A stretch of DNA of 64,000 nt from Kribbella capetownensis (GCF_004331485.1 NZ_SJKD01000002.1:868001-932000); one strand, 5' to 3'; shown: positions 41,267-51,147, counted from the stretch's first letter. The notes: generated by a model from the sequence alone, not told the origin. Made by a program: numbers and translations.

Positions 41267-42195
41267 TGGACCTGAAAGCACCGGTGTACGTCGCGGGCCA
41301 CCGCGGCCTGGTCGGATCCGCGATCTGGCGGCGGTTGGAAGCGGCCGGCTTCACCCAACTGATCGGCGCATCGTCGGCGGAGCTGGACCTGCGGGACCGG
41401 GCCGCGACATTCGCGTTCCTGGCCCACCACCGGCCGGCGGTGGTGATCGACGCGGCTGCTCGCGTCGGCGGAATCCTCGCGAACCGGGACCACCCGACCG
41501 AGTTCCTCAGCGACAACCTGCGCATCCAGGTGAACCTGATGGACGCGGCCCTCGAGGTCCGCACGCCGCGGCTGCTGTTCCTGGGTTCGTCCTGCATCTA
41601 CCCGAAGTACGCCGACCAGCCGATCCGCGAGTCGAGCCTGCTGACCGGTGAGCTGGAGCCGACCAACGACGCGTACGCGATCGCCAAGATCGCCGGCATC
41701 ATGCAGGTCCAGGCGGTCCGCCGCCAGTACGGGCTGCGCTGGATCTCGGCCATGCCGACCAACCTCTACGGGCCGAACGACAACTTCGACCTGACCAGCT
41801 CGCACGTCCTGCCCGCGTTGATCCGGCGGTTCGACGACGCCCGACGTACCGATGCCGCCGAGGTTGTGCTGTGGGGGAGCGGGACGCCGCGGCGGGAGTT
41901 CCTGCACGTCGACGACCTGGCCGACGCGTGCCTGCACCTGCTGGAGCACTACGACGAGCCGGAGCCGATCAACGTCGGCGTCGGCGAGGACGTGACGATC
42001 CGCGAGCTGGCCGACCTGGTCGCCCGGGTGGTCGGCTACACCGGTGCCATCAGCAACGATCTGTCCAAGCCGGACGGTACGCCGCGCAAGCTGCTCGACG
42101 TCAGCCGGTTGCGGGCGCTCGGCTGGAAGCCGTCGATCGGGCTGGAGGAAGGCGTCGCGGCCACGTACGCCTGGTATCAGGAGCAGACCTCATGA
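41266..42195 (+). CDS. fcl: GDP-L-fucose synthase
   Basis: Fcl converts GDP-4-keto-6-deoxymannose to GDP-L-fucose through 3,5-epimerisation and NADPH reduction. The 309-aa SDR has the nucleotide-binding [12 protein letters not shown] (9-20), [34 protein letters not shown] and catalytic Tyr137-Lys141 in [11 protein letters not shown], then [15 protein letters not shown], all characteristic. It precedes gmd with a 4-base overlap, so both steps from GDP-mannose are co-translated. Cytoplasmic. Confidence 0.96.
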   Translation: MDLKAPVYVAGHRGLVGSAIWRRLEAAGFTQLIGASSAELDLRDRAATFAFLAHHRPAVVIDAAARVGGILANRDHPTEFLSDNLRIQVNLMDAALEVRTPRLLFLGSSCIYPKYADQPIRESSLLTGELEPTNDAYAIAKIAGIMQVQAVRRQYGLRWISAMPTNLYGPNDNFDLTSSHVLPALIRRFDDARRTDAAEVVLWGSGTPRREFLHVDDLADACLHLLEHYDEPEPINVGVGEDVTIRELADLVARVVGYTGAISNDLSKPDGTPRKLLDVSRLRALGWKPSIGLEEGVAATYAWYQEQTS

Positions 42196-43175
42196 AGAAG
42201 GCGTTCGTCACCGGGATCACCGGGCAGGACGGGTCGTACCTGGCGGAGCTGCTGCTGGCCAAGGGCTACGAGGTCCACGGCCTGATCCGCCGGGCTTCGA
42301 CGTTCAACACCCGCCGGATCGACCACCTGTACGAGGATCCGCACGCGAAGGACAAGCGGCTGTTCCTGCACTACGGCGATCTGACCGACGGGTCGCGCCT
42401 CGTCACGCTGCTGGCCTCGATCCAGCCGACCGAGGTCTACCACCTGGCCGCGCAGAGCCATGTCCGGGTCAGTTTCGACGAGCCGGAGTACACCGGTGAC
42501 ACCACTGGGATGGGGACGACGCGGCTGCTCGAGGCGATCCGGATGATCGGGCTGGACTGCCGGTTCTACCAGGCCTCGTCGTCGGAGATGTTCGGCGCGA
42601 CGCCGCCGCCGCAGAACGAGGAGACCCCGTTCTACCCGCGCTCGCCGTACGGCGCGGCCAAGCTCTACAGCTACTGGATGACCCGGAACTACCGCGAGGC
42701 GTACGACATGTTCGCGGTGAACGGGATCCTGTTCAACCACGAGAGCCCGCGCCGCGGCGAGACGTTCGTGACCCGGAAGATCTCCCGCGCGGTGGCCCGG
42801 ATCAAGCTCGGCCTGGAGCAGCGGGTGTACCTGGGCAACCTGGAGGCCTGCCGCGACTGGGGCTACGCGCCGGAGTACGTCGAAGGCATGTGGCGGATGC
42901 TGCAGCACGACACCCCGGCCGACTACGTGATCGCGACCGGTACGTCGTACTCGGTCCGGGACTTCGTCACGTTCGCGTTCGACCACGTCGGACTGGACTG
43001 GGAGCAGTACGTCGACTACGACGCGCGGTACGAGCGTCCGACGGAAGTGGACTCGCTGATCGGGGACGCGTCCAAAGCCACGACCGAGCTCGGGTGGAAA
43101 GCCCAGGTGCATGTGCCCGAGCTGGTCCGGATCATGGTCGACGCGGACCTGGCCGCGCTGACCCGCGAGGACTGA
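42192..43175 (+). CDS. gmd: GDP-mannose 4,6-dehydratase
   Basis: Gmd dehydrates GDP-D-mannose to GDP-4-keto-6-deoxymannose, the substrate of Fcl. The 327-aa protein has [22 protein letters not shown]-like [32 protein letters not shown] and catalytic Tyr153-Lys157 in [14 protein letters not shown], plus the GDP-binding [16 protein letters not shown]. These are diagnostic for the family. It is placed between fcl and the WecB-like transferase in one operon. GDP-mannose is also the likely substrate of the AlgD-like enzyme, so the two pathways share a pool. Confidence 0.97.
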   Translation: MKKAFVTGITGQDGSYLAELLLAKGYEVHGLIRRASTFNTRRIDHLYEDPHAKDKRLFLHYGDLTDGSRLVTLLASIQPTEVYHLAAQSHVRVSFDEPEYTGDTTGMGTTRLLEAIRMIGLDCRFYQASSSEMFGATPPPQNEETPFYPRSPYGAAKLYSYWMTRNYREAYDMFAVNGILFNHESPRRGETFVTRKISRAVARIKLGLEQRVYLGNLEACRDWGYAPEYVEGMWRMLQHDTPADYVIATGTSYSVRDFVTFAFDHVGLDWEQYVDYDARYERPTEVDSLIGDASKATTELGWKAQVHVPELVRIMVDADLAALTRED

Positions 43176-43178
43176 GGA

Positions 43179-43967
43179 ATGACTGCGGAGACCACTGACC
43201 CCCGGCTCGCCACGTCGGCGCACGACCGTGTCGACGTGCTCGGGATCCACGTGAGCGTGACCGATCTGGACGAGACGGTCGAGACGTTCGGGCGCTGGAT
43301 CGACGACGGCGAGCGGCAACTGGTCTGCGTGTCGGACGTGAACGCACTGCTGCACGCGCGCGCCGACGAGTGGTTGACCGAGGTCTACAACAACGCCGGG
43401 CTGACGGTCGCGGACGGGATGCCGCTGGTGTGGGCGGGCAAGCGGGCCGGGTTCGACCGGATGGCGCGAGTCGCCGGGCCGGACCTGCTCGAGCGCGTGA
43501 TGGCCGAGGCCGCCGACCGCGGGTGGACACAGTACTTCTATGGCGGCGCCGAGGGTGTGGCCGAGAATCTGCGGGACACGTTCCAGGAGCGCCACCCCGC
43601 GTTGAAGGTGGTCGGTACCGACTGCCCGCCGTACCGGCCGCTGACCGAGGCGGAGGACGCCGCCGCCGTCGCGCGGATCAACGCGGCGAAGCCGGACATC
43701 GTCTGGGTCGGTCTCGGCGCGCCCAAGCAGGAGCGCTGGATGGCCGAGCACCGGGACCGGCTGAACGCGTCGATCCTGATCGGGGTCGGTGCCGCGTTCG
43801 ACTTCCACACCGGCCGGCTGGACCGGGCACCGCTGTGGATGCAGCGGTCCGGGCTGGAGTGGAGCTACCGGCTGTACAAGGAGCCGAGACGGCTCTGGAA
43901 GCGGTACCTGCTGGGCATCCCGCGTTTCGGCGTCGGCATCCTCCGGCGCCCCCCGCGTCCGGTTTAG
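43179..43967 (+). CDS. WecB/TagA/CpsF family glycosyltransferase (GT26)
   Basis: The 262-aa protein belongs to the family that adds an N-acetylhexosamine or similar sugar to a polyprenyl-linked acceptor. Conserved elements are VSDVNALLHARADEW, AGLTVADGMPLVWAGK with the likely catalytic Asp, FYGGAEGVAENL, and VGLGAPKQERWMAEH. The C-terminal amphipathic LYKEPRRLWKRYLLG stretch is used for membrane association in TagA-type enzymes. It follows gmd by 3 bases. Probably adds the second sugar after the phosphotransferase encoded in the same operon; donor not known. Confidence 0.92.
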   Translation: MTAETTDPRLATSAHDRVDVLGIHVSVTDLDETVETFGRWIDDGERQLVCVSDVNALLHARADEWLTEVYNNAGLTVADGMPLVWAGKRAGFDRMARVAGPDLLERVMAEAADRGWTQYFYGGAEGVAENLRDTFQERHPALKVVGTDCPPYRPLTEAEDAAAVARINAAKPDIVWVGLGAPKQERWMAEHRDRLNASILIGVGAAFDFHTGRLDRAPLWMQRSGLEWSYRLYKEPRRLWKRYLLGIPRFGVGILRRPPRPV

Positions 43968-43976
43968 GGTGCCTTG

Positions 43977-45251
43977 GTGAAGTTCCGGCGGCCGAAGCTA
44001 CGTCGGCTGGCCGGGCCGGCCGGTCGCGCCAGTTGGGGTTTGGCCGACCAGGCGCTGTCGAGTCTGAGCAATCTCGCCGTCGGAGTCGTCGTCGCCCGCT
44101 CCAGCACTGTCGCCGACTTCGGTGTCTACGCGCTGGCCTTCGGCGGCTACACCATCGCGCTGAACGTGTCCCGTGCGGTCGCGACCGAGCCGCTGGCGGT
44201 CCGGCACTCCGGTGAGCGGACACCCGACTGGGAACGAGCGGTGCGTGCCAGTACGGCGACTGCTCTGCTGGCCGGGTTCCTCGCGATGCTCGTGGGGCTG
44301 GGGATCGCGGCGTTCCCCGGTGTGCCGTCGAAGGGCGTGCTGCTCGCCTTCGCGGTGACGATGCCGGGGTTGCTGCTGCAGGACGCGTGGCGGTGGGCGT
44401 TCTTCGTCGTGGGGGAAGGGCAGAAGGCACTCGTCAACGACCTGATCTGGTTGCTCGCCATGCTGGTGATCTTCGGCGGGCTGTATCTCACCGACACGGC
44501 ATCCGCCTTCACGCTGACGTTCGCGTGGGGACTGGGTGCGGTGATCGCGGCGGTGGCCGGTCGGTTCCAGGCCGGGATCTCGCCGCGTCGCCAACTGATC
44601 CGCGAGTGGGTACGACGGAACTGGGACCTGACCCCGAAGTACATGGGGGAGATGCTCGCGGTCTCCGGCACGATCCAGGTCTACATGCTCGGCATCACCG
44701 CCGCGGCCGGCCTCGCTGCCACAGCCGGTATCCGCGGTGCACAGGTTCTGCTGGGTCCCGTGAACGTCCTCAACCAGGGCATCCGGATGATCTCCGTCCC
44801 CGAAGCCGCCCGCGCCCTCCGCCACTCCTACCGACGCCTATGGCTGGTCGGTCTGGTCATCTCTCTCGGCGTCGGGGCCGGCGCCCTGGCGTGGGGCGCC
44901 GTCTTCCTGCTGTTGCCGGACGTTGTCGGCCGGCAGCTTCTCGGCCCTGGGGTCTGGGCCCAGGCTCACACTGTCTTGATTCCCGTCATCCTGCTGCAGG
45001 CCCTCGGCGCCTCCAACGCCGGTGCGTTCGCCATCCTCCGAGCCCTCGCCGCCGCCACTCGAGGCCTCCGCGTCCGGCTCATCTCCTCCGTCATCCTCAT
45101 CACCTTCGGCGTCGGCGGCGCCGTCCTGGCCGACGCCAAAGGCGCCGCCTGGGGCCTGGCCACCGCTTCGTTCTGCACCCTCCTCCTGTGGTGGAACGAA
45201 GCCCACCGAGCGATCGCCGCCCACCGCCGCTCAACCACCGCAACCCCCTGA
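43977..45251 (+). CDS. Oligosaccharide flippase (Wzx/MVF family), copy 2
   Basis: The 424-aa protein has about twelve membrane helices and is paralogous to the 32477 flippase, sharing the WGLADQA start, NVSRAVATEPLAVRHSG against NISRGLATDPLAVRFSG, and PGLLLQDAWRWAFF against PGLMLQDSWRFAFF. It would flip lipid-linked repeat units of the fucose-containing unit. GTG at 43977 is preferred to the TTG at 43974; AGGG lies a few bases upstream. It ends the operon that starts at 39776; a 302-base gap follows before the convergent propeller gene. Confidence 0.88.
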   Translation: MKFRRPKLRRLAGPAGRASWGLADQALSSLSNLAVGVVVARSSTVADFGVYALAFGGYTIALNVSRAVATEPLAVRHSGERTPDWERAVRASTATALLAGFLAMLVGLGIAAFPGVPSKGVLLAFAVTMPGLLLQDAWRWAFFVVGEGQKALVNDLIWLLAMLVIFGGLYLTDTASAFTLTFAWGLGAVIAAVAGRFQAGISPRRQLIREWVRRNWDLTPKYMGEMLAVSGTIQVYMLGITAAAGLAATAGIRGAQVLLGPVNVLNQGIRMISVPEAARALRHSYRRLWLVGLVISLGVGAGALAWGAVFLLLPDVVGRQLLGPGVWAQAHTVLIPVILLQALGASNAGAFAILRALAAATRGLRVRLISSVILITFGVGGAVLADAKGAAWGLATASFCTLLLWWNEAHRAIAAHRRSTTATP

Positions 45252-45553
45252 GGGCGCGGCACCCAAAGGTCATTTCGGCGGACGGCCGGGTGGCGGCGTG
45301 CAGCTCGACAGGAGGTATCAGGCCGGCAGGTAATGCAGCTGAGCGTGCGCGCGTTTTGTGTACGGTGTCTCGCAGGTGCACTACCTGTCGGCCCGTACAC
45401 CGCCGGCCCAGCCCCACCGACCCGTGTGCAGTTGAGCGGATCTCTCCTGGCGTTGCCCCTTCTACGGTCGAATTACGACCAGAGAAGGGTCAATCTGCGG
45501 GGTTATCCGCTGAAGTTGCCCCCGTGCGTGGTGGCCGGACGAGTGAGTGCTGG
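45252..45553. other. 302-base gap between convergent genes
   Basis: No convincing gene lies here. A short open frame (45333-45578, plus strand) overlaps the end of the propeller gene and has no coding character. The only clear structure is the interrupted stem at 45458-45488. The stretch is where transcription from both sides should end. Confidence 0.6.
45458..45488. terminator. Interrupted stem-loop in the convergent gap
   Basis: CCTTCT-AC-GGTCG and CGACC-AG-AGAAGG form 6-bp and 5-bp helices around a 2x2 internal bulge and a 5-base AT-rich loop. It lies 66 bases past the stop of the propeller gene on the minus strand. A terminator is the likeliest role; a regulator binding site is the alternative. 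Confidence 0.45.
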
Positions 45554-47053
45554 TCAGCGCACCTTGATGGTGGAGTAGCCGCCTCGTACGGCGTTGTGGC
45601 CGTCGTACGCCTCGATGCGGTACATCTGCGTTGTCCCGGACGGTGCCGTTGGGTCGGTGAGGGTGATGGTCGGCCGGCTCCAGAAGGTGGAGTTGGCGGT
45701 GGTGGTGGCGACGATCGTGTTGGTGGCGCCGCGGAGCAGGCGATAGGTCAGGGTGATGTCGTCGTTGTCCAGCGAGGTCTGGACGGTGGCCTTGACCTGA
45801 CCGACCGTCGTACTGGAGAGCGTCGGCAGGACCGGCCCCAGGGGAGCGGCGCCGTTTCCGAGGTTCGTGAAGCGGGTGAGGCCCTGCTGGCCCACGCCGT
45901 TCACCTTGGTGAAGTCGCCTCCGACCCATAGATCGCTTCCACCGGTCGCCGACACGAGCGGACCGACCAGCGTCGGCGGACCGGCGTTCGTGTTCGGGAA
46001 CCACGGTCCGAGCGAGCCGTTGGCCGGGTTCTGCAGCAGCAGGAAGTGCGTGCCGGTGCCGTCGCTGAAGGCCCCCGGGCAGCTGTGCGCGTGCGAGCCC
46101 TTGAACAGCCAGCCGTTCAGGACTGTCAGCGCCTCGGTCGCGCCAAGGCAGGTGTTCTTCCAGACCAAGTTGCCGGTGGCAACATCCGCGGCCCAGGTCC
46201 CGTCGAAGCAACCACCGCCGTCGCCCGCGTTGGCGAAGTACACCCGGTTCCCGGACGTCTCGATGTCCTTCACTCGCGAGGTGCACCCACCGGTCGGCAG
46301 CGGTACGGCGGACGCGGCGGCGAACGGGAGCAGTGCGCCGGTCGAGTTGTTCACACTCGCGACGGCCCAGCGGTTGGTTCCGCCGATCTTGGCGAACGTC
46401 CCGCCCAGGTAGACCTTGGAGTTGTCGTCGGCCGCGTCGATCGCGTACACGTCGGCGTCCGCGTTCGGGTTCCACGGCAGCAGGCTGCCGTTGACCGTGC
46501 TGATCGCGGCCGCCCGGTTCCTGGCGATGTTGTTGACCAGTCCGAACGATCCGCCGAAGTACAGGCTGGTGCCGCCGATCGCGAGCGCCTTGACGCGGTA
46601 CGAAACGCTCGGCTTGATGGTCGACACCAGTGCGCCGGTGGCGGTGTCGAACGCCGCGATCCGGTTCCGCACCTGGCCGTCGACGCGGGTGAAGTCACCG
46701 CCGACGTACACCCGGGATCCGTCGGCCGACGCGACGATCGCCCAGACGAAACCGTTCAGGGTGTGGTTGAAGCTGGTGTCGAGCGCACCGGTCGTCTGAT
46801 TGAAGGCGGCCAGATAGGTCCGGGTGGTCTGGTTCGTACCGGCCGCCGCACCTGGCGGACGGACCTTCGTGAACCTGCCGCCGACGTACGCCTTGCCTTT
46901 GGCAACGGCCAGGCCGAGCACACTCGCATCGGTCTGCCAGGCCGAGTTCGCGACGGCAGTCAGTGACGCGCCGGTGCTGACGGCTGGTGGTGCCGGGATC
47001 AGGCCGAAGGCCAGACCCGCCGCCCCGATCACAGCAAGCAGTCGTCTCCCCAT
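45554..47053 (-). CDS. Secreted beta-propeller-like repeat protein, paralogue 1
   Basis: The 499-aa protein has a signal peptide (cut near residue 25-30). About seven repeats of the form YVGGDFTRVDGQVRNRIAAF followed by D-x-x-T/S-G-A-L come next, like the delta-60/DUF5122 beta-propeller class, and then a fibronectin-like C-terminal domain. Four Cys are invariant in all three neighbouring paralogues: GGCTSRVKDI, GDGGGCFDGTW, WKNTCLGATEA and GSHAHSC. No anchor or enzymatic motif is seen. It is the last of three tandem minus-strand paralogues. Function unknown; an extracellular structural or carbohydrate-binding role near the polysaccharide is inferred from position. Confidence 0.82.
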   Translation of the reverse strand: MGRRLLAVIGAAGLAFGLIPAPPAVSTGASLTAVANSAWQTDASVLGLAVAKGKAYVGGRFTKVRPPGAAAGTNQTTRTYLAAFNQTTGALDTSFNHTLNGFVWAIVASADGSRVYVGGDFTRVDGQVRNRIAAFDTATGALVSTIKPSVSYRVKALAIGGTSLYFGGSFGLVNNIARNRAAAISTVNGSLLPWNPNADADVYAIDAADDNSKVYLGGTFAKIGGTNRWAVASVNNSTGALLPFAAASAVPLPTGGCTSRVKDIETSGNRVYFANAGDGGGCFDGTWAADVATGNLVWKNTCLGATEALTVLNGWLFKGSHAHSCPGAFSDGTGTHFLLLQNPANGSLGPWFPNTNAGPPTLVGPLVSATGGSDLWVGGDFTKVNGVGQQGLTRFTNLGNGAAPLGPVLPTLSSTTVGQVKATVQTSLDNDDITLTYRLLRGATNTIVATTTANSTFWSRPTITLTDPTAPSGTTQMYRIEAYDGHNAVRGGYSTIKVR

Positions 47054-47151
47054 GATTCCCCCCAGTTCCCCAGTACCCCAGATTTCCCCGTACCCCAGTT
47101 CCCCGGACTCTCAGGCTACGACCGGCAGGCCCCCTCCCGATCCACAGCCGA

Positions 47152-47181
47152 AGGGGGTCTGCCCTTTCAGGCAGACCCCCT
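47152..47181 (-). terminator. Terminator hairpin between propeller paralogues 1 and 2
   Basis: AGGGGGTCTGCC and GGCAGACCCCCT form a perfect 12-bp stem with a 6-base loop, starting 7 bases past the stop of paralogue 2. No U-run follows in the minus-strand RNA. It implies that paralogue 1 has its own promoter in the rest of the gap (about 100 bases). Confidence 0.8.
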
Positions 47182-47187
47182 GACGAG

Positions 47188-48711
47188 CTACTTCACCTTG
47201 ATCGAGACCGACGGGCCCTTCACGATGTTGCGCCCGTCGTGGACCTCGATGTGGTAGGTGACCGTCTGGCCACTCTTCACACCGGTGTCGACCATCGAGT
47301 ACAGCTTGCGCTTCTCCCAGTAGTAGGAGACGTACTTGTACGAGCCGACGTTCGTCGAGCCCCGGAACACGTTGTACGTCAGCGTCAGGTTGTCCACGTC
47401 GTACACGTCGTTGAACGCCACCCGGACCTGGTTGGCCGTCGTGCTGGTCAGGGTCGGAGCCTTCGGCTTGGCCGGGTAGGCGCCGCCCGGGGTGTTGGTG
47501 AACCGGGCCAGGCCCTGCTGGACCGCGTTGTTCACGTGCAGGAAGTCGCCGCCGACCCAGAGGTCGGTGTTGGTGCCGGCCATCGCCAGCGGTCCGACCT
47601 TGGTGGTGCTGTTCGGGTTGGCGTCGGTGTTCGGGTACCACGGGCCGAGCTTGCCGTTGATGCCGCTCTCGACCAGCAGGTAGTGCGTACCGGTGCCGTC
47701 GCCGAAGGCGCCCGACGAACTGCAGTTGTGTGCGTGCGAGCCCTTGTAGACCCAGTTGCCGATCGCCTTGATCGCCTCGGTCGCGCCCAGGCAGGTGTTC
47801 TGCCACAGCAACTTGCCGGTGGTCGCATCGGCGGCCAGCACGCCGTCGTAGCAACCGCCGCCGTCACCGCCGTTGGAGACGAATACCTTGTCGCCCAGGG
47901 TGTCGATGTCCTTCACCCGGGTCGTGCACTTCACCGTCGGCTTCGGGATCGCCGCCGCGGCCGGCATCGAGTACGCCGCCCCGGTGGTCGTGTTCACCAT
48001 CGCCAGCGAGTAGTGGTCCTGGCCGTTGATGGTGCTGAACGGTCCACCGACGAAGACGCGGGTGCCGTTGTCGGACACGTCGATCGCGTACACGTCGTTG
48101 TTCGCATTCGGGTTCCACGCCGTCAGATCGCCGTAGAGCAGCCGGACCGCGGCGAGGCGGTTGCGGGTCTGGCCGTCGACGCGGCCGAAGGCGCCACCGA
48201 TGTACACGGTGCTGCCGGAGATCGCCAGCGCCTTGACGCGGGCCGCGACGACCGGGTCCCAGGCCTGCACGATCCGGCCGGTGACCGCGCTGTACATCGC
48301 GATCTTGCTGCGCTTCAGGCCGTTCGCGACGGTGAAGTCACCGCCGATCACCACCCACTTGCCGTCCGGGCTGGTGGCGATGCTGTACACCGGGCCGTTG
48401 AGGGTCGGCGCGAACGTCGTCGGCGCGCCGGTGGTCCGGTTGAAGGCGGCGACGTACGTGCGGACCACTTCACTCTGACCGGCGGCCTTGCCGGGTGGGC
48501 GGATCCGGGTGAACAGACCGCCGGCGTAGACGGTGTTCCCTGCGATGGCCAACGCGTTCACGCTGTTGTTGGTCTGCCACGAGGTCTGCTTGATCGCCGA
48601 GACGGCGGAACCGAAACCTGGGGCCGCCGCCACCACTGGCGGACCGGACGGAATCAGTGCGGCGGCCACCACCGCCGCGCCGGTGACGATGGCCAGAACT
48701 AACTTCTTCAT
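47188..48711 (-). CDS. Secreted beta-propeller-like repeat protein, paralogue 2
   Basis: The 507-aa protein has a signal peptide (VLAIVTGAAVVAAALIP core, cut near residue 30), a propeller of repeats such as TVYAGGLFTRIRPPG and WVVIGGDFTVANGLKRSKIA, and a C-terminal fibronectin-like domain ending SVSIKVK. The four Cys shared by the trio are present (TVKCTTRVKDI, GDGGGCYDG, WQNTCLGATEA, GSHAHNC). Repeats differ from paralogue 1 enough to show an old duplication. It is flanked by strong hairpins on both sides, so it is transcribed alone. Function unknown. Confidence 0.82.
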   Translation of the reverse strand: MKKLVLAIVTGAAVVAAALIPSGPPVVAAAPGFGSAVSAIKQTSWQTNNSVNALAIAGNTVYAGGLFTRIRPPGKAAGQSEVVRTYVAAFNRTTGAPTTFAPTLNGPVYSIATSPDGKWVVIGGDFTVANGLKRSKIAMYSAVTGRIVQAWDPVVAARVKALAISGSTVYIGGAFGRVDGQTRNRLAAVRLLYGDLTAWNPNANNDVYAIDVSDNGTRVFVGGPFSTINGQDHYSLAMVNTTTGAAYSMPAAAAIPKPTVKCTTRVKDIDTLGDKVFVSNGGDGGGCYDGVLAADATTGKLLWQNTCLGATEAIKAIGNWVYKGSHAHNCSSSGAFGDGTGTHYLLVESGINGKLGPWYPNTDANPNSTTKVGPLAMAGTNTDLWVGGDFLHVNNAVQQGLARFTNTPGGAYPAKPKAPTLTSTTANQVRVAFNDVYDVDNLTLTYNVFRGSTNVGSYKYVSYYWEKRKLYSMVDTGVKSGQTVTYHIEVHDGRNIVKGPSVSIKVK

Positions 48712-48786
48712 TTATGTCCTTCGGACGGGCGGGTGCCTCACAACGGTGCGTGGCCTCAAAACACACACCAGCAGCGGACATTAGCG

Positions 48787-48821
48787 GGGTGGGAGCTCGT
48801 CCGGAAGACGAGCTCCCACCC
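48787..48821 (-). terminator. Terminator hairpin between propeller paralogues 2 and 3
   Basis: GGGTGGGAGCTCGTC and GACGAGCTCCCACCC form a perfect 15-bp stem with a 5-base loop, 63 bases past the stop of paralogue 3. No U-run follows. Confidence 0.8.
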
Positions 48822-48883
48822 GCGTTATGACTTTGTGTTGTGAACCCGGAAAACTTGTCCGAAGCCTTACTCAGCGAGCCTTC

Positions 48884-51097
48884 TCAGCGGGCCGCGAAGT
48901 GCGACTGCACCTGGACCGGAGTGAGTGCATACGGGTACACCGCGCCCTCGTCGATGCTCATCCCGACCTGGCTCGCGCCACCGCCCGGCCAGTTGGTGTT
49001 GTTGTCGTACCCGAGCCGCCACCAGCCGTAGTACAGCGACGCGGTTCCGGCACTCGCGCTTCCTGCGAGTGCACCGTCGACATACAGCTTCATCGCGCCG
49101 TTGTCGAAGGTGCCGACGACGTGGTGCCACTGGCCGTCGTTCTTGCCCGAGGTGCTGGTCAGCGTCTTCTGGGCGCCGTCGTTCACCCCGAACACGATCG
49201 AGCCGTTGGTGCGCATGTACAGCTGCCGGTCGCCACCGGTCGCGCTGGTGCCGGCCTTGGAGTTGCCGAAGCCGATGATGCGTCCGCCGCGGTTGGTGCC
49301 GCTCTGCTTCACCCAAGCCTCGACCGTGAACTGCTGCGGCATGCTGTAGCCCTTTTCGGACGTCATCCGGCCGCTGGTCAGGGTCGCCGTCATCGCGGTG
49401 TTCCCCGCGATCGCCCCCGGCTGTCCGAGCACCGCACCACCGTAGGTGCCGTTGTTGCTCTGCCCGGACGAGTCGACGGACGTCGTCGTACCGGCGGCCT
49501 CACCCAGTCGCCAGTAGGCCTGCGGACCGTCGGCGTTGATGATCTGGTCGTACGCCGTGGACGGCGCACTGGCGACCGTGACCGGGTCGGAGTAGTTGCC
49601 GCGCAACGTCGTACTGCCGTCGGTCACCTCGACGCGGTAGTTGGGCGTCTCGCCCGGCACCACGTTGGTGTCGATGTAGTGCAGCCACGGCCGATCCCAT
49701 GGGGTCGACTTGGCCGTCCACGTCGCGATCGTGGTGTTGCTGAAGCCCTTCAGCAGCCGGTAGGTGAGCGTGCTGTCGTCGTTGTCGACCACGGTCGGGA
49801 AGTGGATCTGCACCTCACCCGGCTTGACGCTGTACGGCAGCAGCTTGGCCGGCTTGGCCGGAGCCGCACCTGGCGTCGCGTTGGTGAAGCGGGTCAGGCC
49901 CTGCTGGCCGACGCCGTTCGTGCTGAAGAAGTCGCCACCGACCCAGAGGTCGTCGCCACCGGTCGCGAACGCGAGCGGTCCGACCTCGGTGGGCGGGCCC
50001 GCGTCGGTGTTCGGGTACCACGGGCCGAGCGTGCCGTCGGAGACTTTCTCCACCAGCAGGTACCGGTAGTCGAAGCCCTGCGGGAAGCCGCCGGCGCCCT
50101 GGTTGGCGCAGTCGTGCGCGTGCGAACCCTTGTAGAGCCAGCCGTTGACGACCTTGACTGCCTCGGTCGCGCCGAGGCACGAGTTCTTCCACTTCAGCGC
50201 GTTGGTCGAGACGTCGACCGCCCAGGTGCCGTCGAAGCAGCCGCCACCGTCACCGCCGTTGCCGAAGTACACGGTGTCGCCACTGGCATCGATCGCCTTG
50301 ACCCGAGTGGTGCAGGAGCCGTTCGGCGGCGGGACCGCGGACGCACCCGGGAACGGCAGTACGGCGCCGGTCGCCGGGTCGAGGCTGGTCACGGTGTTCT
50401 GGTTGGTGCCGTTGACGGCACTGAACTGGCCACCGGCGTACACCTTGGAGCCGTCGGCCGCGGAGTCGACGGCGTACACGTCGCCGTTCACCGACGGGGC
50501 GAACGGAAGCAGGGTGCCGGCGTCGGCGCTGACCGCCGCGAGCCGGTTCCGGGTCAGGTTGTTGACCAGGCCGAACGAACCGCCGAAGTACACCGTGTTG
50601 CCGTGCACCGCGATCGTCTTGACCCGGTACGAGACCGAGGGCTTCCAGGTCGTCACCAGCGCACCGGTGGCGGTGTCGAACGCCGCGATCCGGTTCCGGG
50701 TGACGCCGTTGACGGTGGTGAAGTCACCACCGACGAAGATCCGTGATCCGTCGGCGGACGCCGCGACCGCATAGACCTGGCCGTTGAGGACCGGGTTGAA
50801 CGCGGTGACCAGGGCACCGGTGTTCTCGTCGAAAGCGGCCAGGTACGCCTGGGCGACCTCACCGCTCCCGGCGGCGGCGCCCGGTGGCCGCACGCTCGTG
50901 AATCGGCCGCCGGCGTACGCCTTGCCCGCTGCGACCGTGATGCCCTGCACACTTCCGTTGGTCTGCCAGGTCGGGCTCGCCACTGCTGACAGCGAAGCCT
51001 CGATGCTCTGGGCGGGCGGCGCGAAAACGACCACCAGTGCCCCGGCGACGAGAGCGCCCACGAGCCCCAGACGCGTGAGCAACCATCTCTTGTTCAT
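48884..51097 (-). CDS. Secreted beta-propeller-like protein with C-terminal LamG/concanavalin-like domain, paralogue 3
   Basis: The 737-aa protein has a signal peptide (LGLVGALVAGALVVVFAPPAQS), the same propeller of GGRFTSVRPPGAAAG and FVGGDFTTVNGVTRNRIAAF repeats, the four shared Cys, and a fibronectin-like domain. An added C-terminal domain (about 525-737) follows, with ADGPQAYWRLGEAAGTT, FTVEAWVKQSG and WHHVVGTFDNGAMKLYVDG, the pattern of LamG/concanavalin-A-like carbohydrate-binding sandwiches. ATG at 51097 gives the signal peptide at the very start; the frame opens at 51193 without one. The LamG domain supports binding to a glycan, perhaps the polymer made by this locus. Confidence 0.87.
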   Translation of the reverse strand: MNKRWLLTRLGLVGALVAGALVVVFAPPAQSIEASLSAVASPTWQTNGSVQGITVAAGKAYAGGRFTSVRPPGAAAGSGEVAQAYLAAFDENTGALVTAFNPVLNGQVYAVAASADGSRIFVGGDFTTVNGVTRNRIAAFDTATGALVTTWKPSVSYRVKTIAVHGNTVYFGGSFGLVNNLTRNRLAAVSADAGTLLPFAPSVNGDVYAVDSAADGSKVYAGGQFSAVNGTNQNTVTSLDPATGAVLPFPGASAVPPPNGSCTTRVKAIDASGDTVYFGNGGDGGGCFDGTWAVDVSTNALKWKNSCLGATEAVKVVNGWLYKGSHAHDCANQGAGGFPQGFDYRYLLVEKVSDGTLGPWYPNTDAGPPTEVGPLAFATGGDDLWVGGDFFSTNGVGQQGLTRFTNATPGAAPAKPAKLLPYSVKPGEVQIHFPTVVDNDDSTLTYRLLKGFSNTTIATWTAKSTPWDRPWLHYIDTNVVPGETPNYRVEVTDGSTTLRGNYSDPVTVASAPSTAYDQIINADGPQAYWRLGEAAGTTTSVDSSGQSNNGTYGGAVLGQPGAIAGNTAMTATLTSGRMTSEKGYSMPQQFTVEAWVKQSGTNRGGRIIGFGNSKAGTSATGGDRQLYMRTNGSIVFGVNDGAQKTLTSTSGKNDGQWHHVVGTFDNGAMKLYVDGALAGSASAGTASLYYGWWRLGYDNNTNWPGGGASQVGMSIDEGAVYPYALTPVQVQSHFAAR

Positions 51098-51147
51098 CCT
51101 GCGGTGTCCCCCTCGGACAGAAGGCGCGCGGAACGGCGCCATACCAA

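Noticed and set aside
45333..45578. 81-codon plus-strand open frame in the convergent gap
   Set aside because: It overlaps the end of the propeller gene on the other strand, has no ribosome site and no coding character.
45554..51097. Tandem propeller genes as a recent repeat or assembly duplication
   Set aside because: The three proteins differ throughout except in repeat and Cys motifs, and the third has an extra domain, so they are old paralogues.
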